Below, in pieces: positions 1 to 9,725 of a stretch of 64,000 nt of DNA. The position numbers were made by a program, and so were the translations under genes. The notes beneath the pieces were generated by a model. It made no database searches. It saw nothing but the letters and a program-made list of their open reading frames with translations, and had not been told where the DNA came from. The first letter of the stretch is position 1; every line of letters starts with the position of its first letter. The stretch spans positions 7,704,531 to 7,768,530 of the forward strand of contig JAJEKV010000025.1 of NCBI GenBank assembly GCA_021234155.1, in the 5' to 3' direction. The stretch comes from Isoetes taiwanensis. Taxonomy: Eukaryota; Streptophyta; Lycopodiopsida; Isoetales; Isoetaceae.

Positions 1-924
1 TATGAATCTTCTAGTGCTGTTGCAGCAAGAAGGGAGAGCAGTTCATCTGATACAAGTGAAACAAGAACCACTGTGACTAGTGGTGGAGGTGAAAGTGCCA
101 AGATCAAAGAGGCATATGCCATTTTGACAAGCAGAGTTGGAGCATCCATTCTGCTCAAAGTGAGAGGAAAATCACCAGCAGAAATCTGGAGGTATTTGCT
201 AAAGCATTTTGAAGAAAAATCATCTTCTCAGATAGACATTTTGGACAAATCTCTTAGGAAACTAAGACTTAAAGAGGATGATGATCTTACCAAGTTTTTT
301 TCAAAATTTGACAATATAATAGCAGACTTGGAAGGTGCAGGGATGGTGTTGACTGATCAACAGAAACTTCTTCATATAGCTAGAGCTGTAGAAGGGAATA
401 AACAGCTAGCTACCTTGATTAGGAATGTAGCAAAAACCAGAGAGGCCGCTGAAGAGATGATCAGAACCGAGTTTGAACAGAACAGGGGACTCTCTGATGA
501 GAATGAAGATAATGTTGAAGTATTATTTACTGGAAAAGGGAGATACAAAGCAAGTGGTCCAAATAAGTCAAGAGAAAGAAGGCAGCCTGGACCATGCTAT
601 CATTGCAAGGAGCTTGGACATTTAAAGGTAGACTGCCCTAAGCTAAAGGAAGTAGAATGTTACAATTGTGGTGGAAGGGGACACTTTGCAAATAGATGTT
701 CCAGTAGCAGAGGAGGAAGGGGAAAAGGCAGCAAAGGAAGAACTTCTTTCAGAGGTCGAGGGAAAGGCCATGGAAGCAAAAATGCAGCAGTCAATCTAGC
801 TGAAGAAACTGAAGAAGATTCGACTGAAGATGATGAGGATGCTGAGGTAAGGCATAATGGTATTTTGACTATTTCAAAGGAGGAATCTAATGATCTGAAT
901 GTAGTGGAGCAGAAAAGACAGTGA
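1..924 (+). CDS. copia-A gag, 5' end outside the window
   Basis: The frame is open from the first base, so the true start lies upstream. The first half is the helical gag domain typical of plant copia elements (UBN2-like), including an SAEIW-like segment and a long helix around KSLRKLRLKEDDDL. Two CX2CX4HX4C zinc knuckles follow at 595-636 and 658-699; these normally bind element RNA during particle assembly. The tail is rich in Gly and Arg, then acidic. The frame stops at 922-924, where an intact element would continue into protease. Family assignment is firm. This segment looks intact, but its element is dead. Confidence 0.9.
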   Translation, partial: YESSSAVAARRESSSSDTSETRTTVTSGGGESAKIKEAYAILTSRVGASILLKVRGKSPAEIWRYLLKHFEEKSSSQIDILDKSLRKLRLKEDDDLTKFFSKFDNIIADLEGAGMVLTDQQKLLHIARAVEGNKQLATLIRNVAKTREAAEEMIRTEFEQNRGLSDENEDNVEVLFTGKGRYKASGPNKSRERRQPGPCYHCKELGHLKVDCPKLKEVECYNCGGRGHFANRCSSSRGGRGKGSKGRTSFRGRGKGHGSKNAAVNLAEETEEDSTEDDEDAEVRHNGILTISKEESNDLNVVEQKRQ

Positions 925-929
925 CAGGA

Positions 930-1568
930 TCAACAAAATACTTCAAACAAGAAAATGAAGAAAGAACAGGGTACATCAAACTTGGAAATGGAGAATTGCA
1001 AAAAGTTTAGTATGGTGGTACTCTTGAGCTGTTCGATCTGCAAGGGAAGACTGTAGTTTTGAAAGATGTGTTGTGTGTTCCAACACTAGTTAGAAATTTA
1101 ATTTCTGTAAGTCAGTTGGTTGACATGGGTTATACAGTCATTTTTGACAAACTTCAGTGTACTGTGTTATTTGAGAATAAAGTTAAGTTTCTTGGAAAAA
1201 GAGTGGTAAATCTCTTTGATTTGAATATTAATGATCTGCCTAATGTCAATGCAATCATTATTCCTGACACAAATATTTGGCATCAAAGACTCCGCCATGT
1301 GAGTAATAAAAATATCGAGACCATGATCAAACAGGGAATAATTAAGGCTGACAATGTAAGCAAAGAGGAAAAGTTATGTTATGGTTGTATGATGGGAAAG
1401 CATTCCAGGTTACCTTTCAAGAAATCAAACGAAAGAGCAAAGAGGGTATTGGATATGATACATACAGATTTATATGGACCCTTGAATGTGAGAAGCATGT
1501 CTGGAAAAAGGTATTTTGTCACATTTATTGATGACTTTAGTAGAGTTAGAAACTGGAAAGAAAATTAA
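930..1568 (+). pseudogene. copia-A protease remnant, GAG-pre-integrase and integrase start
   Basis: Reading from about 919 in another frame gives a TGSTKYF segment and then LGNGE, which normally lie downstream of the aspartic protease active site. The catalytic D-S/T-G is absent, so a deletion has removed the protease core between gag and this point. From 1059 the frame has the pre-integrase segment (DVLCVPTLVRNLISVSQL), the integrase HHCC zinc site (WHQRLRH, then CYGC near 1377-1388) and the first catalytic Asp (HTDLYGP near 1465). It goes out of frame at the DDFSR motif near 1545 because of a deletion that is not a multiple of three. Confidence 0.88.
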
Positions 1569-2142
1569 ATGCATACGCTCTGACATGGGAGGTGAATATC
1601 TATCTGATGAGTTCAAAGGTTTTTGCAAAGATAAAGGGATTAAGAGGCAGCTCACTTGCAGATTCTCTCCACAACAAAATGGGGTTGCAGAGAGAAAAAA
1701 TAGAACAATACTCAATGATGTTCGTGCAATGCTGAAACACTCAGGACTGCCCAATATCTTGTGGGAGGAAGCTGTAAGAACTGCTGTGAATGTGCAAAAT
1801 ATGCTGACCTCAACAAGCATTAATGGTGCAATACCAGAAATGCTCTGGTCTGGAAGGAAACCAGATTATAACAAACTAAAGGCATATGGATGCTTAGGGT
1901 TTGTTCATGTTCCCAAGGAACTAAGATCTAAGCTTGATGATAGAGCTAAGATTGCGTACTTAGTAGGCTATGATGAGGAGTCTAAGGCCTACAGGATGTT
2001 TGAACCAGCAAAAAGGAAGATCATAGTCAGCAGGGATGTGATATTTGATGAAAGTCAATATTACAAAACTAATAAATGTGTATCTGCTCGAGTTGAGGAA
2101 AGGAAAGATAATGAACCAGAGAAAAGCTATAAATGGAAGTGA
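1516..2142 (+). pseudogene. copia-A integrase catalytic core
   Basis: This is the rest of the integrase, in a new frame after the deletion near 1545. It holds the second catalytic Asp in RSDMGGEY (about 1578-1601) and the catalytic Glu in QQNGVAERKN. The usual C-terminal segment with YGC, VGY and RDVIFDE follows. The enzyme would join element cDNA to chromosomal DNA. About 20-25 residues that normally separate DDFSR from ETGKKI are missing, so the core could not fold normally even if the frame were whole. Confidence 0.9.
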
Positions 2143-3652
2143 TGGAGAAGAATGGCACAAAGCTATGGAGAAGGATCTTAGTGCATTTAGAAGAACAGAT
2201 ACTTTTGAATTGGCTGATCTACCAAAGGATAAGAATGCAATCGGATGTAAGTGGATATATAAAGTTAAACAAGGAACTGATGGGAATACAGTCAAATACA
2301 AGGCAAGGCTTGTTGCCCAAGGCTTTACCCAAAGGAAAGGGATTGACTATGAAGACACGTTTTCACCTATAGTCAAGATGGCCAGTATTAGAATGCTGCT
2401 GTCAATGGCAAATGCTCAAGATCTAGAAGTTCATCACATGGATGTAACTACTGCCTTTCTTAATGCCAAATTAGATGAAGAAGTCTACATGAGGCAACCT
2501 CCTGGTTTTGAGCAAGGGAGAGGAAAAGTATGGAAACTAAAACGTGCAGTTTACGGACTCAAACAGTCCCCAAGACAATGGTATCTCTGTATGGATTCCT
2601 ACTTGAAAGATCAGGGTTTTGCAAAGCTTGGAAATGATGGGAACATATATCTGTTCAGAATGGGAAAGGAATTTTGTTACATTGCTTTGTATGTAGATGA
2701 TAATGTTATAATTAGTAGTAACATGAATATACTGCAGAAATGCAAAGAGATTTTGGAGAGTAGATTTGAAATGACAGATTTAGGGGAATTAAAAAAATTC
2801 CTAGGTATTGAAGTCCACAGAGATAGAAAAAGAAAAATCTTGACATTATCACAGGGACAAAATGTGGCAGGAATGTTGAAAAGATTGAACATGGAAGAAT
2901 GCAATATAGTGAGAACTCCAATGGCTGCTGGAAGCAAACTGTCTAAAGATCAGTGTCCTAAAACAGAAATGGAGAAATCCACAGCTCAAAATTTGCCATA
3001 CCGAGAGTTGATTGGTTGTCTGCTTTACTTAGCAAATTGTACTAGGCCTGGCATCTCTTATGCAGTGAATATTCTAAGTAGATATTGTAATGATCCAGGT
3101 ATAGGCCATTGGCATGCAGCAAAAAGAATCTTGAGATACCTAAAAGGTACAAGCAATCATGGCATAATGTTTAATTCAGAGAATCTAGTGCTTCAGTCAT
3201 TTTGTGACTCAGATTGGGGTGGGGATCTAGATGAAAGGAAATCCACTTCTGGATTTATTCTGTTATTAGGAGGTGGACCAATCTCATGGAAGTGCAAAAA
3301 ACAAAGTTCAATAGCTCTCTCAACTGCAGAGACTGAGTATGCAGCCACCACACTTGCAGCAAAGGAGATTTTGTGTTAAATGAATCAGGATGATCCCTTA
3401 ATTTTGCAATCAGATAGCACAAGTTGTATTGCTATGACCAAAAACCCTGTTTTACATGAAAGGAGCAAACATATAGAGTTGGAGATGCACTTTATTCGTG
3501 ACTTAGTAAACATGAATATTGTGGAAGTTAAGTATGTTCAGACAGAGAATCAATTAACAGACATTCTTACAAAATCACTGGCAGAAAACAGGTTCAACAA
3601 ATTGAGGAAGCTAATAAACTGCAGGGATTATAATATGAAGGGAGAGTGTTAG
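2133..3652 (+). pseudogene. copia-A reverse transcriptase and RNase H
   Basis: The RT starts near EEWHKAMEKDL and shows the copia series CKWIYKVK, KARLVAQGF, DYEDTFSPI, HHMDVTTAFLN, YGLKQSPRQW and the intact catalytic YVDD at 2690-2701. RNase H follows with FCDSDWGGD, the STAETEYAA active-site block, and after 3380 a second frame with the KHIELEMHFIRD and LTDILTKSL motifs. The stop at 3377-3379 replaces the stretch that normally links these two blocks, so a short piece is lost. A transition of frame also occurs where the integrase frame ends. Confidence 0.93.
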
Positions 3653-3930
3653 AATGAGGTCATATTATAATCAGTAGATTATTATCAGGGAATGCTGCTC
3701 ATACAATTAAAGGGAAGATCTAATGCTACATGGACATAGGGTGATTGATCGGATTCATTGGTGAATGAATGCCCGAGCTCTCGTGATTAAGTTGACTTGA
3801 AATAAAAGGGGCTTCCCATTGCTACAGTGCATCGTGAAGATTTAATTGCTATAGTATTTCATATGCTTGACCATTGAAAGTTTTCACATTAGGATTGAAC
3901 TAATTGTAGAGCAATTGTTTAATCAAGTGT
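3637..3930 (+). repeat. copia-A polypurine tract and 3' LTR (right edge uncertain)
   Basis: A purine run (GAAGGGAGAG, 3637-3646) directly precedes TGTTAGAATG at 3647, the expected TG start of a 3' LTR. With no 5' LTR in the window the far end cannot be checked; it lies at or before 3930, where the next element begins. Confidence 0.65.
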
Positions 3931-5589
3931 TGTGACGGTCCAGGGGAATATACGCCATAAATACGTATATTCCTGGATCCGTCACTATACAAGTCTATCT
4001 TCATAGACTTGTATACCCTAGATTGTAGCCATAGGGGGCATGGCCAAGTTATTCTCATAACTTAGCCAACCATAGGTTTAGACCATTATCCACGTGGCCT
4101 TAACCTATTGGGGGCACCCGCCACACAGGACTCACCCGATTGGTGCCACGTGACATCCTAGGTGGACCTAACTTATATAGGCTGGAACCCTAACCCTAGG
4201 CCTCTTTCCAGCCCTAGCACCCAGAGACTCACCTACTCGTTCGAAACTCCGTTTCGAACATCGTTTGCTGTGGCATAGACTGGTGCGGCGGCCCGGCCCA
4301 GGTAGACTTCGTTCTTGGAGCAAGTGCAAACATCCACGTGAGTCGAAGACCATGGAGGCACACGGATCACGGAGGGAGAGCTTCGAGGGAGGCGGTATGT
4401 AGGATAGTAGTTGTGATAGCTTATGCGGAATTAGCATTCCAGATATGCTAGTATCTTGTATCTAGAGTGGAGCCATCCTAGAACCCGTATTCAACATCTT
4501 GAACCCTAATCAATGAACCCTAACCATTAGTTAGATTTGTATGATTAGGTTAAGATGTTCTTCTTATGATCATTCTTAGGATATGATGATTATGTGATGT
4601 TGGTTGATCATGTTTGCTCCTCTTGTATTGGGAAGGGGGGTAGAGACCTAGGGCCATATGTAGTATGCTCCTAGAGTAGATCCCTTAGTTCCTATTAGAT
4701 GCGGCGGCTGTGCATAGGAGCCCACCGGGGCTATCGAGGCTATGATATGACTCGGCACCACATAGCGGGGCTAGAGGGGAATGTGGAGGGAGGATCCCTG
4801 CCCGAGTGGGGGCTTGAGGGGGATCCCATAGTGGGCTAGGCTTATGGTCGGTCACTTCGCCGTGTGGGCGAGCATGGGTGGGACACCTCACTGGGGCAAT
4901 GGTGTGCATGCCACGCCTCTCGAGGCTGCAAGTGTTGGCTTGGCTCGTTTTTGGGGGTTAAGTCGGTATGCAGTGTGTGTGCCCACGATTCTCTAGCCCC
5001 CACGGAACCTCTAGACCACGGGAAGGGGAGATGCAACCCTTCACCTGCCTCGTCGGACCGGGGAGATGCAACTGGAGTAGTCAGATGGGTGATGCCATGG
5101 GATTGCGTATCCAGGAAGGCTAGAGTCATGCGAGCTTGGTTTAGCCCATGCAAAGTATGCGGGGGGGCCCGGATGGAGTGGTCACCCCTAGCCATTGTTC
5201 TATGCCGACCCTCGCCATTGCCATGACTTCGATGCGCTCTCTATCTTGAGGCCTAGCCCGGTCGGTCATCCTCCTTATGAGTACGAGCACGGGTAGGAGC
5301 TCTCATGTTTACGGTTTGTGTTTATCATCTTTGCATTGATATATGTGTGATGCACTACCCTTCGTGGTAGCACTTATAAGTTTGATGCTAGTTCTGACGT
5401 GTTATCGCTTCCACTGTCATAGGAGCCCATAGGGGAAGGGCGCGCAAGACACCTTCGTATTCCCTCCCCGCACTAGGGGTCACCTCAGAGTGCGGGGTAG
5501 GCGAAGGGGCGTCGCGGTTGTTGAGCGGATGGGGGATTTCTGCCGAGTGTACGGGGCTGGCATGTTTGATGTTTAGTGGGGGCGTCACA
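3931..5589 (+). repeat. gypsy-1 5' LTR (1659 bp)
   Basis: The LTR starts TGTGACG and ends CGTCACA, a perfect 7-bp terminal inverted repeat, one base before a canonical PBS. It shares blocks with the gypsy-2 LTR, such as the stretch around GCGGC/GCGGCC followed by TGTGCATA (near 4700 here, 35660 there). A TATATAG box at 4174-4180 is the likely U3 promoter. Several open frames inside it on both strands have no recognisable product and are taken as chance. Confidence 0.88.
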
Positions 5590-5590
5590 A

Positions 5591-5602
5591 TGGTATCAGA
5601 GC
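5591..5602 (+). other. gypsy-1 primer-binding site (tRNA-iMet)
   Basis: TGGTATCAGAGC, complementary to the 3' end of initiator tRNA-Met, lies one base after the LTR. This PBS is standard for plant chromoviruses and many copia elements. Confidence 0.92.
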
Positions 5603-5605
5603 GAT

Positions 5606-5625
5606 GTTCTTGGTTGACCAAGAAC
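5606..5625 (+). promoter_or_regulatory. gypsy-1 post-PBS leader hairpin
   Basis: GTTCTTGGT and ACCAAGAAC pair perfectly around a two-base spacer, three bases after the PBS. Gypsy-2 has a hairpin at the same place with a different stem sequence (36567-36585). An RNA signal for packaging, dimerisation or primer placement is possible by position; this is inference. Confidence 0.5.
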
Positions 5626-6166
5626 TAGCACTGACCATAACTATGAAAGTAGTCTAACAGGCCTATAGGGGTGTGAAATAAACATTTCCACCATTGAACC
5701 GCGAAAATAGGGGAAAATTTTTTTCTCCTAGGTAGTGGGTCAGGAATTAGGTTAAGTGTTAGACGAAGGAATAAACGAGTCAAATTTACCTTTTAGTAAA
5801 ATTGGAGTGGAAATTATGCATCTACATCAAATTTCACTTAAAATGGGTCGAAGAATCATACCAATCGGAGACCCGAGTGAAAAATGGCGCAAATCCATAA
5901 TTAACACCTCAAACCATAATGAAATTTGAAAATTTAAAGGTATAATACGAATTTTAGTATATATTAAAAATTAAATATACATTAATAATAAGGGTACTAT
6001 AGAGTAATTAATAAGGGGGGCTAATAAGTAGGCCTAATAATGGTAGAGAATATTCTCAGGGACCCTCCTCTTTAAATATCCCTGACACCTCATTTTCCCT
6101 CCAAACTTTCCTCCACCTTATCTCTCTTGATCAGCCTTACGTCACCCGTTTTCTAGACCGTCAAGT

Positions 6167-7254
6167 ATGGCTCGAACCAAGCAGACAGCCAGAAAGCCAG
6201 GTGAGCGACCGACACTCTCGATGGCGCACTTAGCAGCAGGTCGCCATGTGAAGAAGATCCCGGAGCACCTTCGACCCAAGAAGGGGGAAGAGGAGCTTCC
6301 TCCGGCCAGCGGCCAAAAACCTACCACGACGAGGAGGGGGGGCCTAGCTTAGCGATAGCAGCTCTTCATCGGCCGCACGCAGAGAACCGACGATCCCGCC
6401 ACTGGGCCTGCGCATAATCGGGCGGGAAGAGCAGGTAGAAGAGCGTGCGTAAGAGCAAGTTGAAGAGGCGGCCCTTCAGTGCCAAAGAAGAAGGGCAAGG
6501 AGGTTGCTGAGTGGCCAGAAGAGAGGGCCGCTAGGAAGAAGAGGGAACGGAGGGAGTTATGGGGCAAGAGAGAAGAACGGTAAGAGAAGGAACGGCCCTC
6601 GCAAGACCGCTGCCATTGAAGAACCGCAGCCGAGAGGAGGAAGAAGAGGAGGTCTAAGAGGAAGAAGACGAGGACGGATCGCCGCCGGGAACCCTCAAAC
6701 CCGACGCCAGACCACCTTACCCAAGGGCCTAAGCCACCTAAGGTGGTCAAGAAGCGTAAGGCGGCGAAGCCGCCTATTCGCCCGAAGGAGGAGCCGTGAC
6801 GCCTTTAAAGCATACAGAATACTCCGCTTGGGACGAGGTATAATGACCGGTATTGCCGCCTTTACGTCGACCGCTTCGTGGGGGGCGTCCGGCCAAGAAC
6901 CAGCCCCAAGCCGCCACCACCACCGGAGAAGCCGAAGAAGGTCCATCACGGGCCTAATTCGGTACACTCCCGTGTTTCCCGGGAGATTAGGCACTTCCAA
7001 CAGTGCACTAATCTCCTGATTAGGAAGGCACCATTCGAGCGCCTCATGCGGGAGGTGATGCGGCCAGGTTAAATCGTCACAGGCTTCTGGGGGTGGCGTC
7101 GCTCACAACTTCGGTCTTTGCGGTGGCGGCGAGGCCGAAGCTCACCCAATTGTTCGAGGAAGGAAACCTCTGCGCGATCCACGCGAAGAGGGTGACCTTG
7201 ATGCCCAAGGACATACACTTGGCACGTCGCATCCGCAAGGGCAGTTTTGTCTAA
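6167..7254 (+). pseudogene. Retroelement-borne histone H3 chimera (tail, charged linker, histone fold)
   Basis: The first residues after the ATG at 6167 are MARTKQTARK, identical to the eukaryotic H3 N-terminus including K4 and K9. The sequence then leaves H3 and runs through a long Lys/Arg/Pro-rich linker in the same frame, with several stops (first at 6350-6352). At about 6938-7060 it enters the H3 fold: [31 protein letters not shown] match canonical [31 protein letters not shown]. After a frameshift near 7070 the C-terminal half follows: [20 protein letters not shown] and [11 protein letters not shown], ending at TAA 7252-7254. H3 K56 reads Q here. A TTTAAATAT box lies about 95 bp upstream. 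The H3 origin is firm from sequence; the role is unknown. Confidence 0.9.
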
Positions 7255-7993
7255 AATTAATATAATTATTAAGTTTTTCCCCATAAATACAAAATTTTGT
7301 TGTAAGTTGACCTTAATTTTTGTATGAAAATGTGTTTAAGTAGCTCAAATTTTACTTTAGTTTTGACCATTAAAATTGGAATGTTGAAAGAAAAATTAGT
7401 TAGTTAGACACCCTAGCTTAATTAGTAAAAAAAAAATCGCCAAACTGGCGAAACCGGGTCGCATCGCGAAAAACATGTCTGCGCCCTCGACGCAGGGCTA
7501 TTTCTCGCGACGCCACCCGATTTCGGCATTTTGATACTAATACGTGTCCAATTTAAGTAAGAAAAGTTGCTAGTTAGGTTAGAATCATGCTGAAAAGTCA
7601 TGTTAGGATGTAATTAAATTGACCCGAAACCGGGTCGCGTCGTGAAAAACCTGTCTGCGCCCTCGACGCAGAGCTGATTCTCGCGACGCCACCCGATTTC
7701 GCCTAATTTTGCCCAAATTGACCAATTTTGACCCAACAAACTGGCATGTAGTGTTTCTTGCTTTGCTTTGTTTAGAATTGCACTTCATGGTAGCTTATTT
7801 GGACAACCATGGCTATAGATTCGAAGTCTGCCCCATTAGGAACCTTTATGCACAGAACCCAAGGCACCCCTAGCCTATAAAAAGGGCCCTCATTTGTCAT
7901 TTTCCCCCCATCAGAACTGCTCTCAGCCCCTTTGGCGATTTCCTAGGCCTTTGCTTATTTCCATCAGCCATTTTTCATAGCCACCTCTGCTCA
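7255..7993 (+). promoter_or_regulatory. gypsy-1 spacer with TATA-like box before region B
   Basis: This stretch has no gene. It is AT-rich apart from the two hairpin repeats. TATAAAAAG at about 7877 lies some 115 bp upstream of the ATG at 7994 and is followed by a pyrimidine-rich leader, the look of a core promoter with 5' UTR. Whether it is used cannot be told. Confidence 0.35.
7449..7701 (+). repeat. Two 77-nt hairpin direct repeats
   Basis: Units 7449-7525 and 7625-7701 are about 90% alike. Each has 20-base outer arms (CGAAACCGGGTCGC... against ...CCACCCGATTTCG, about 17 of 20 paired) and an inner CTGCG/CGCAG stem around a CCCTCGA loop. They lie between the H3 frame and accessory region B of gypsy-1. 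I see no such pair at the same place in gypsy-2. Confidence 0.7.
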
Positions 7994-9485
7994 ATGGCGC
8001 CATCAAGCTTTGTTAGATGGTACAATGACTCTAATCACATCCGTGAACTACCTGCCGAGCAAGCCTTTCATGTCTTTGATCATCTCTTTGATCTTCATGC
8101 CATTTTGACCAGAACCCCCTACTACACTGACATCATTTGCCAATATGACCAGCAAATTCTGCCCTCGGAAGTTAGCTTGCCACCTAGGGGAGGGAAATGG
8201 GTTTCTCTAGACTCTCTTGCTCAAGCCATAGGTGGGGGATCCAGGGGCAAGAACAAGCTGTGGGATAGAACCGTAAACATGCCGGACTACATGACCAGTA
8301 AACACCATAGGCATAGGTACCTCTCAAGCCAAGCGACCTTAGCATTGTTCATGCGGTATAGAGGCGGTTAACCAACCCGGGGAGCCGTCAATTCAACCTT
8401 TGGATTTGGCACCCTCGACACTCGAGGCAGCTCGAGGATAAGCATCCATGAGATCGAGACTACGGGTCAGACGAGCATTACGGCCCACATCGGAAGCACC
8501 TATGTTGCAGATTGAGCGGGGATTACTTAAGAGGCGGAGGAAGAGAACCCAAGTTGGGAGATGAAGGAGGCAAGAAGGATGGAGAGGCGTCTAGCTTCGA
8601 CAACAGAAGCACTAAGGCGGGATTTCGAGCCACCCATGGGTATCACGGCCCTCACCCCGTAATCATCGGCTGGCCGGAGGAGTATATATTCGCCACCGAC
8701 ATCCTCAACCTTCCCTATTGTCAAGAGGAGGGTCTCGGGATCGATGAGCTCCTAAGCCTTATGGCGCAAGAGGCGGGTAGTGACTTCATCGACTACTCCT
8801 ACCAAGAGATTCCACGGGAGGTAGCCGGCGACACTCCTATGCGGGGAAACTATGTCGGATATCCAAGCGTATCAACGATTAGGTACATGTTTGTGGCGGG
8901 AACCCATCATCGGAGGAAGAATTTTGGAAATCCAGCGGGTTGTACAAGCGGGGAAGAGGCACAAGCTCCGGCCGACCCGGTGCGCTCGGGGGGTATCGTG
9001 AATCATCTAGCGGCATCAATTGGGAGAAACGCAACAACTATGTGGAGAGACCACGAAGATCTTACCGCCATAGATGTGTTGGCGGCTCAAAGGAAGAGTA
9101 CGGACCCACGGGGCGCATTGGGGGTAAATCACTTTCGGGTACTATCTTAGGCCCTTAGCCAGGGCGGATGATAGTCTTCCACAAGGAGTTCAGCCCAAGG
9201 GGTGAAGAATCCGTGGCGCTCCTCATAGCACTCTCAGGCTTTGGACACCACGCCAGGATAGATTTCGGGATGGACCATGTGATTCTCTTCAAAAGATCTG
9301 AGCCCTTCATGCCCTCGACTTCGCAAGGGCCACCTCAGGGATGCGCACTTGTCAGTAGTGGCGGCAACTGCACCAGAGCTTCCAGCACCACTGGTGGCAA
9401 GAGCATTGGAGGGAGGATCGGCGGCCAGAATCTTGCAAAACATGGGCAAGGGCACAGGATTCAAGAAAATCAAAAACTTCTTCAA
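7994..9485 (+). pseudogene. gypsy-1 accessory region B (pre-gag), decayed
   Basis: Three pieces belong together: 7994-8371, 8512-9150 and about 9168-9485, separated by stops and shifts. They match accessory ORF B of gypsy-2 (43710-45105). The first piece has a WYND...LPAEQAF...PYYTDIICQYDQQILP pattern, similar to WYQD...PFDLL...HPDYAGFLEFYTQEMLP there. The second has EYIFATDI...DFIDYSYQEIPREV against EYLLLKDI...DFIDFTPVELPIEV. The third, in the second frame, has a LSVVAATAPELPAPLV segment against LLVAVLLATAYPPEIASLA. I recognise no known family. Conservation between two elements suggests a genuine element protein. Confidence 0.7.
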
Positions 9486-9725
9486 GCGACATCGTTGATG
9501 GAAGATTTGTTTGTCAAGTTAATTAAAGTACATTGTAACTCTCTCTTAAGTATTATCATGTAGTTCATTAAATGTATCCCTATATACTAATTAATGTATT
9601 ACCATGATTTTGACTTGTAAATGAAATTTTCATATGATTTCTTTTGTACCTAACAACAATTTAATTGTAAGCAAAAATGATTATTGTCTAACTTAATAAC
9701 ATGTATTGATGATCAATCCTTGCAG
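9486..9725 (+). other. AT-rich spacer before gypsy-1 gag, intron-like 3' end
   Basis: There is no gene here. The stretch is strongly AT-rich and ends TGATCAATCCTTGCAG just before the gag frame, which resembles a plant branch point and 3' splice site. Gypsy-2 has a similar AT-rich spacer ending ATATTTTAG before its gag. Confidence 0.4.

Larger units (their letters stand above)
1..3930 (+). mobile_element. Ty1/copia retrotransposon, 3' part (copia-A)
   Basis: Domains run in Ty1/copia order: gag with two zinc knuckles, a protease remnant, GAG-pre-integrase, integrase, reverse transcriptase, RNase H, polypurine tract and the start of a 3' LTR. Integrase before RT separates this superfamily from Ty3/gypsy. 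The 5' LTR and PBS lie outside the window. Coding capacity is lost: the protease active site is missing, an out-of-frame deletion lies inside the integrase core near 1545, and the RNase H region is shortened with a stop at 3377-3379. The right edge abuts the TGTGACG start of the gypsy-1 LTR, which may have inserted into or beside this LTR. Confidence 0.93.

Noticed and set aside
1470-1820. Minus-strand frames across copia-A pol (also 1960-2301 and 2677-2937)
   Set aside because: They are antisense readings of clear integrase and RT motifs.
4190-4202. Telomere-like CCCTAACCCTA
   Set aside because: Only two units within an LTR, near a TATA box; no array.
4842-5226. Long frames on both strands inside the gypsy-1 LTR
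   Set aside because: They overlap each other on opposite strands in GC-rich LTR sequence and have no recognisable motif.
6504-7019. Arg-rich 171-residue frame in gypsy-1
   Set aside because: It is an out-of-frame reading of the charged linker and H3 fold, which make sense in the neighbouring frame.
6167-7254. A normal host histone H3 gene or ordinary processed pseudogene
   Set aside because: The tail and fold are separated by a long linker, the frame follows a gypsy LTR and PBS, and a second gypsy element has H3 at the same position.
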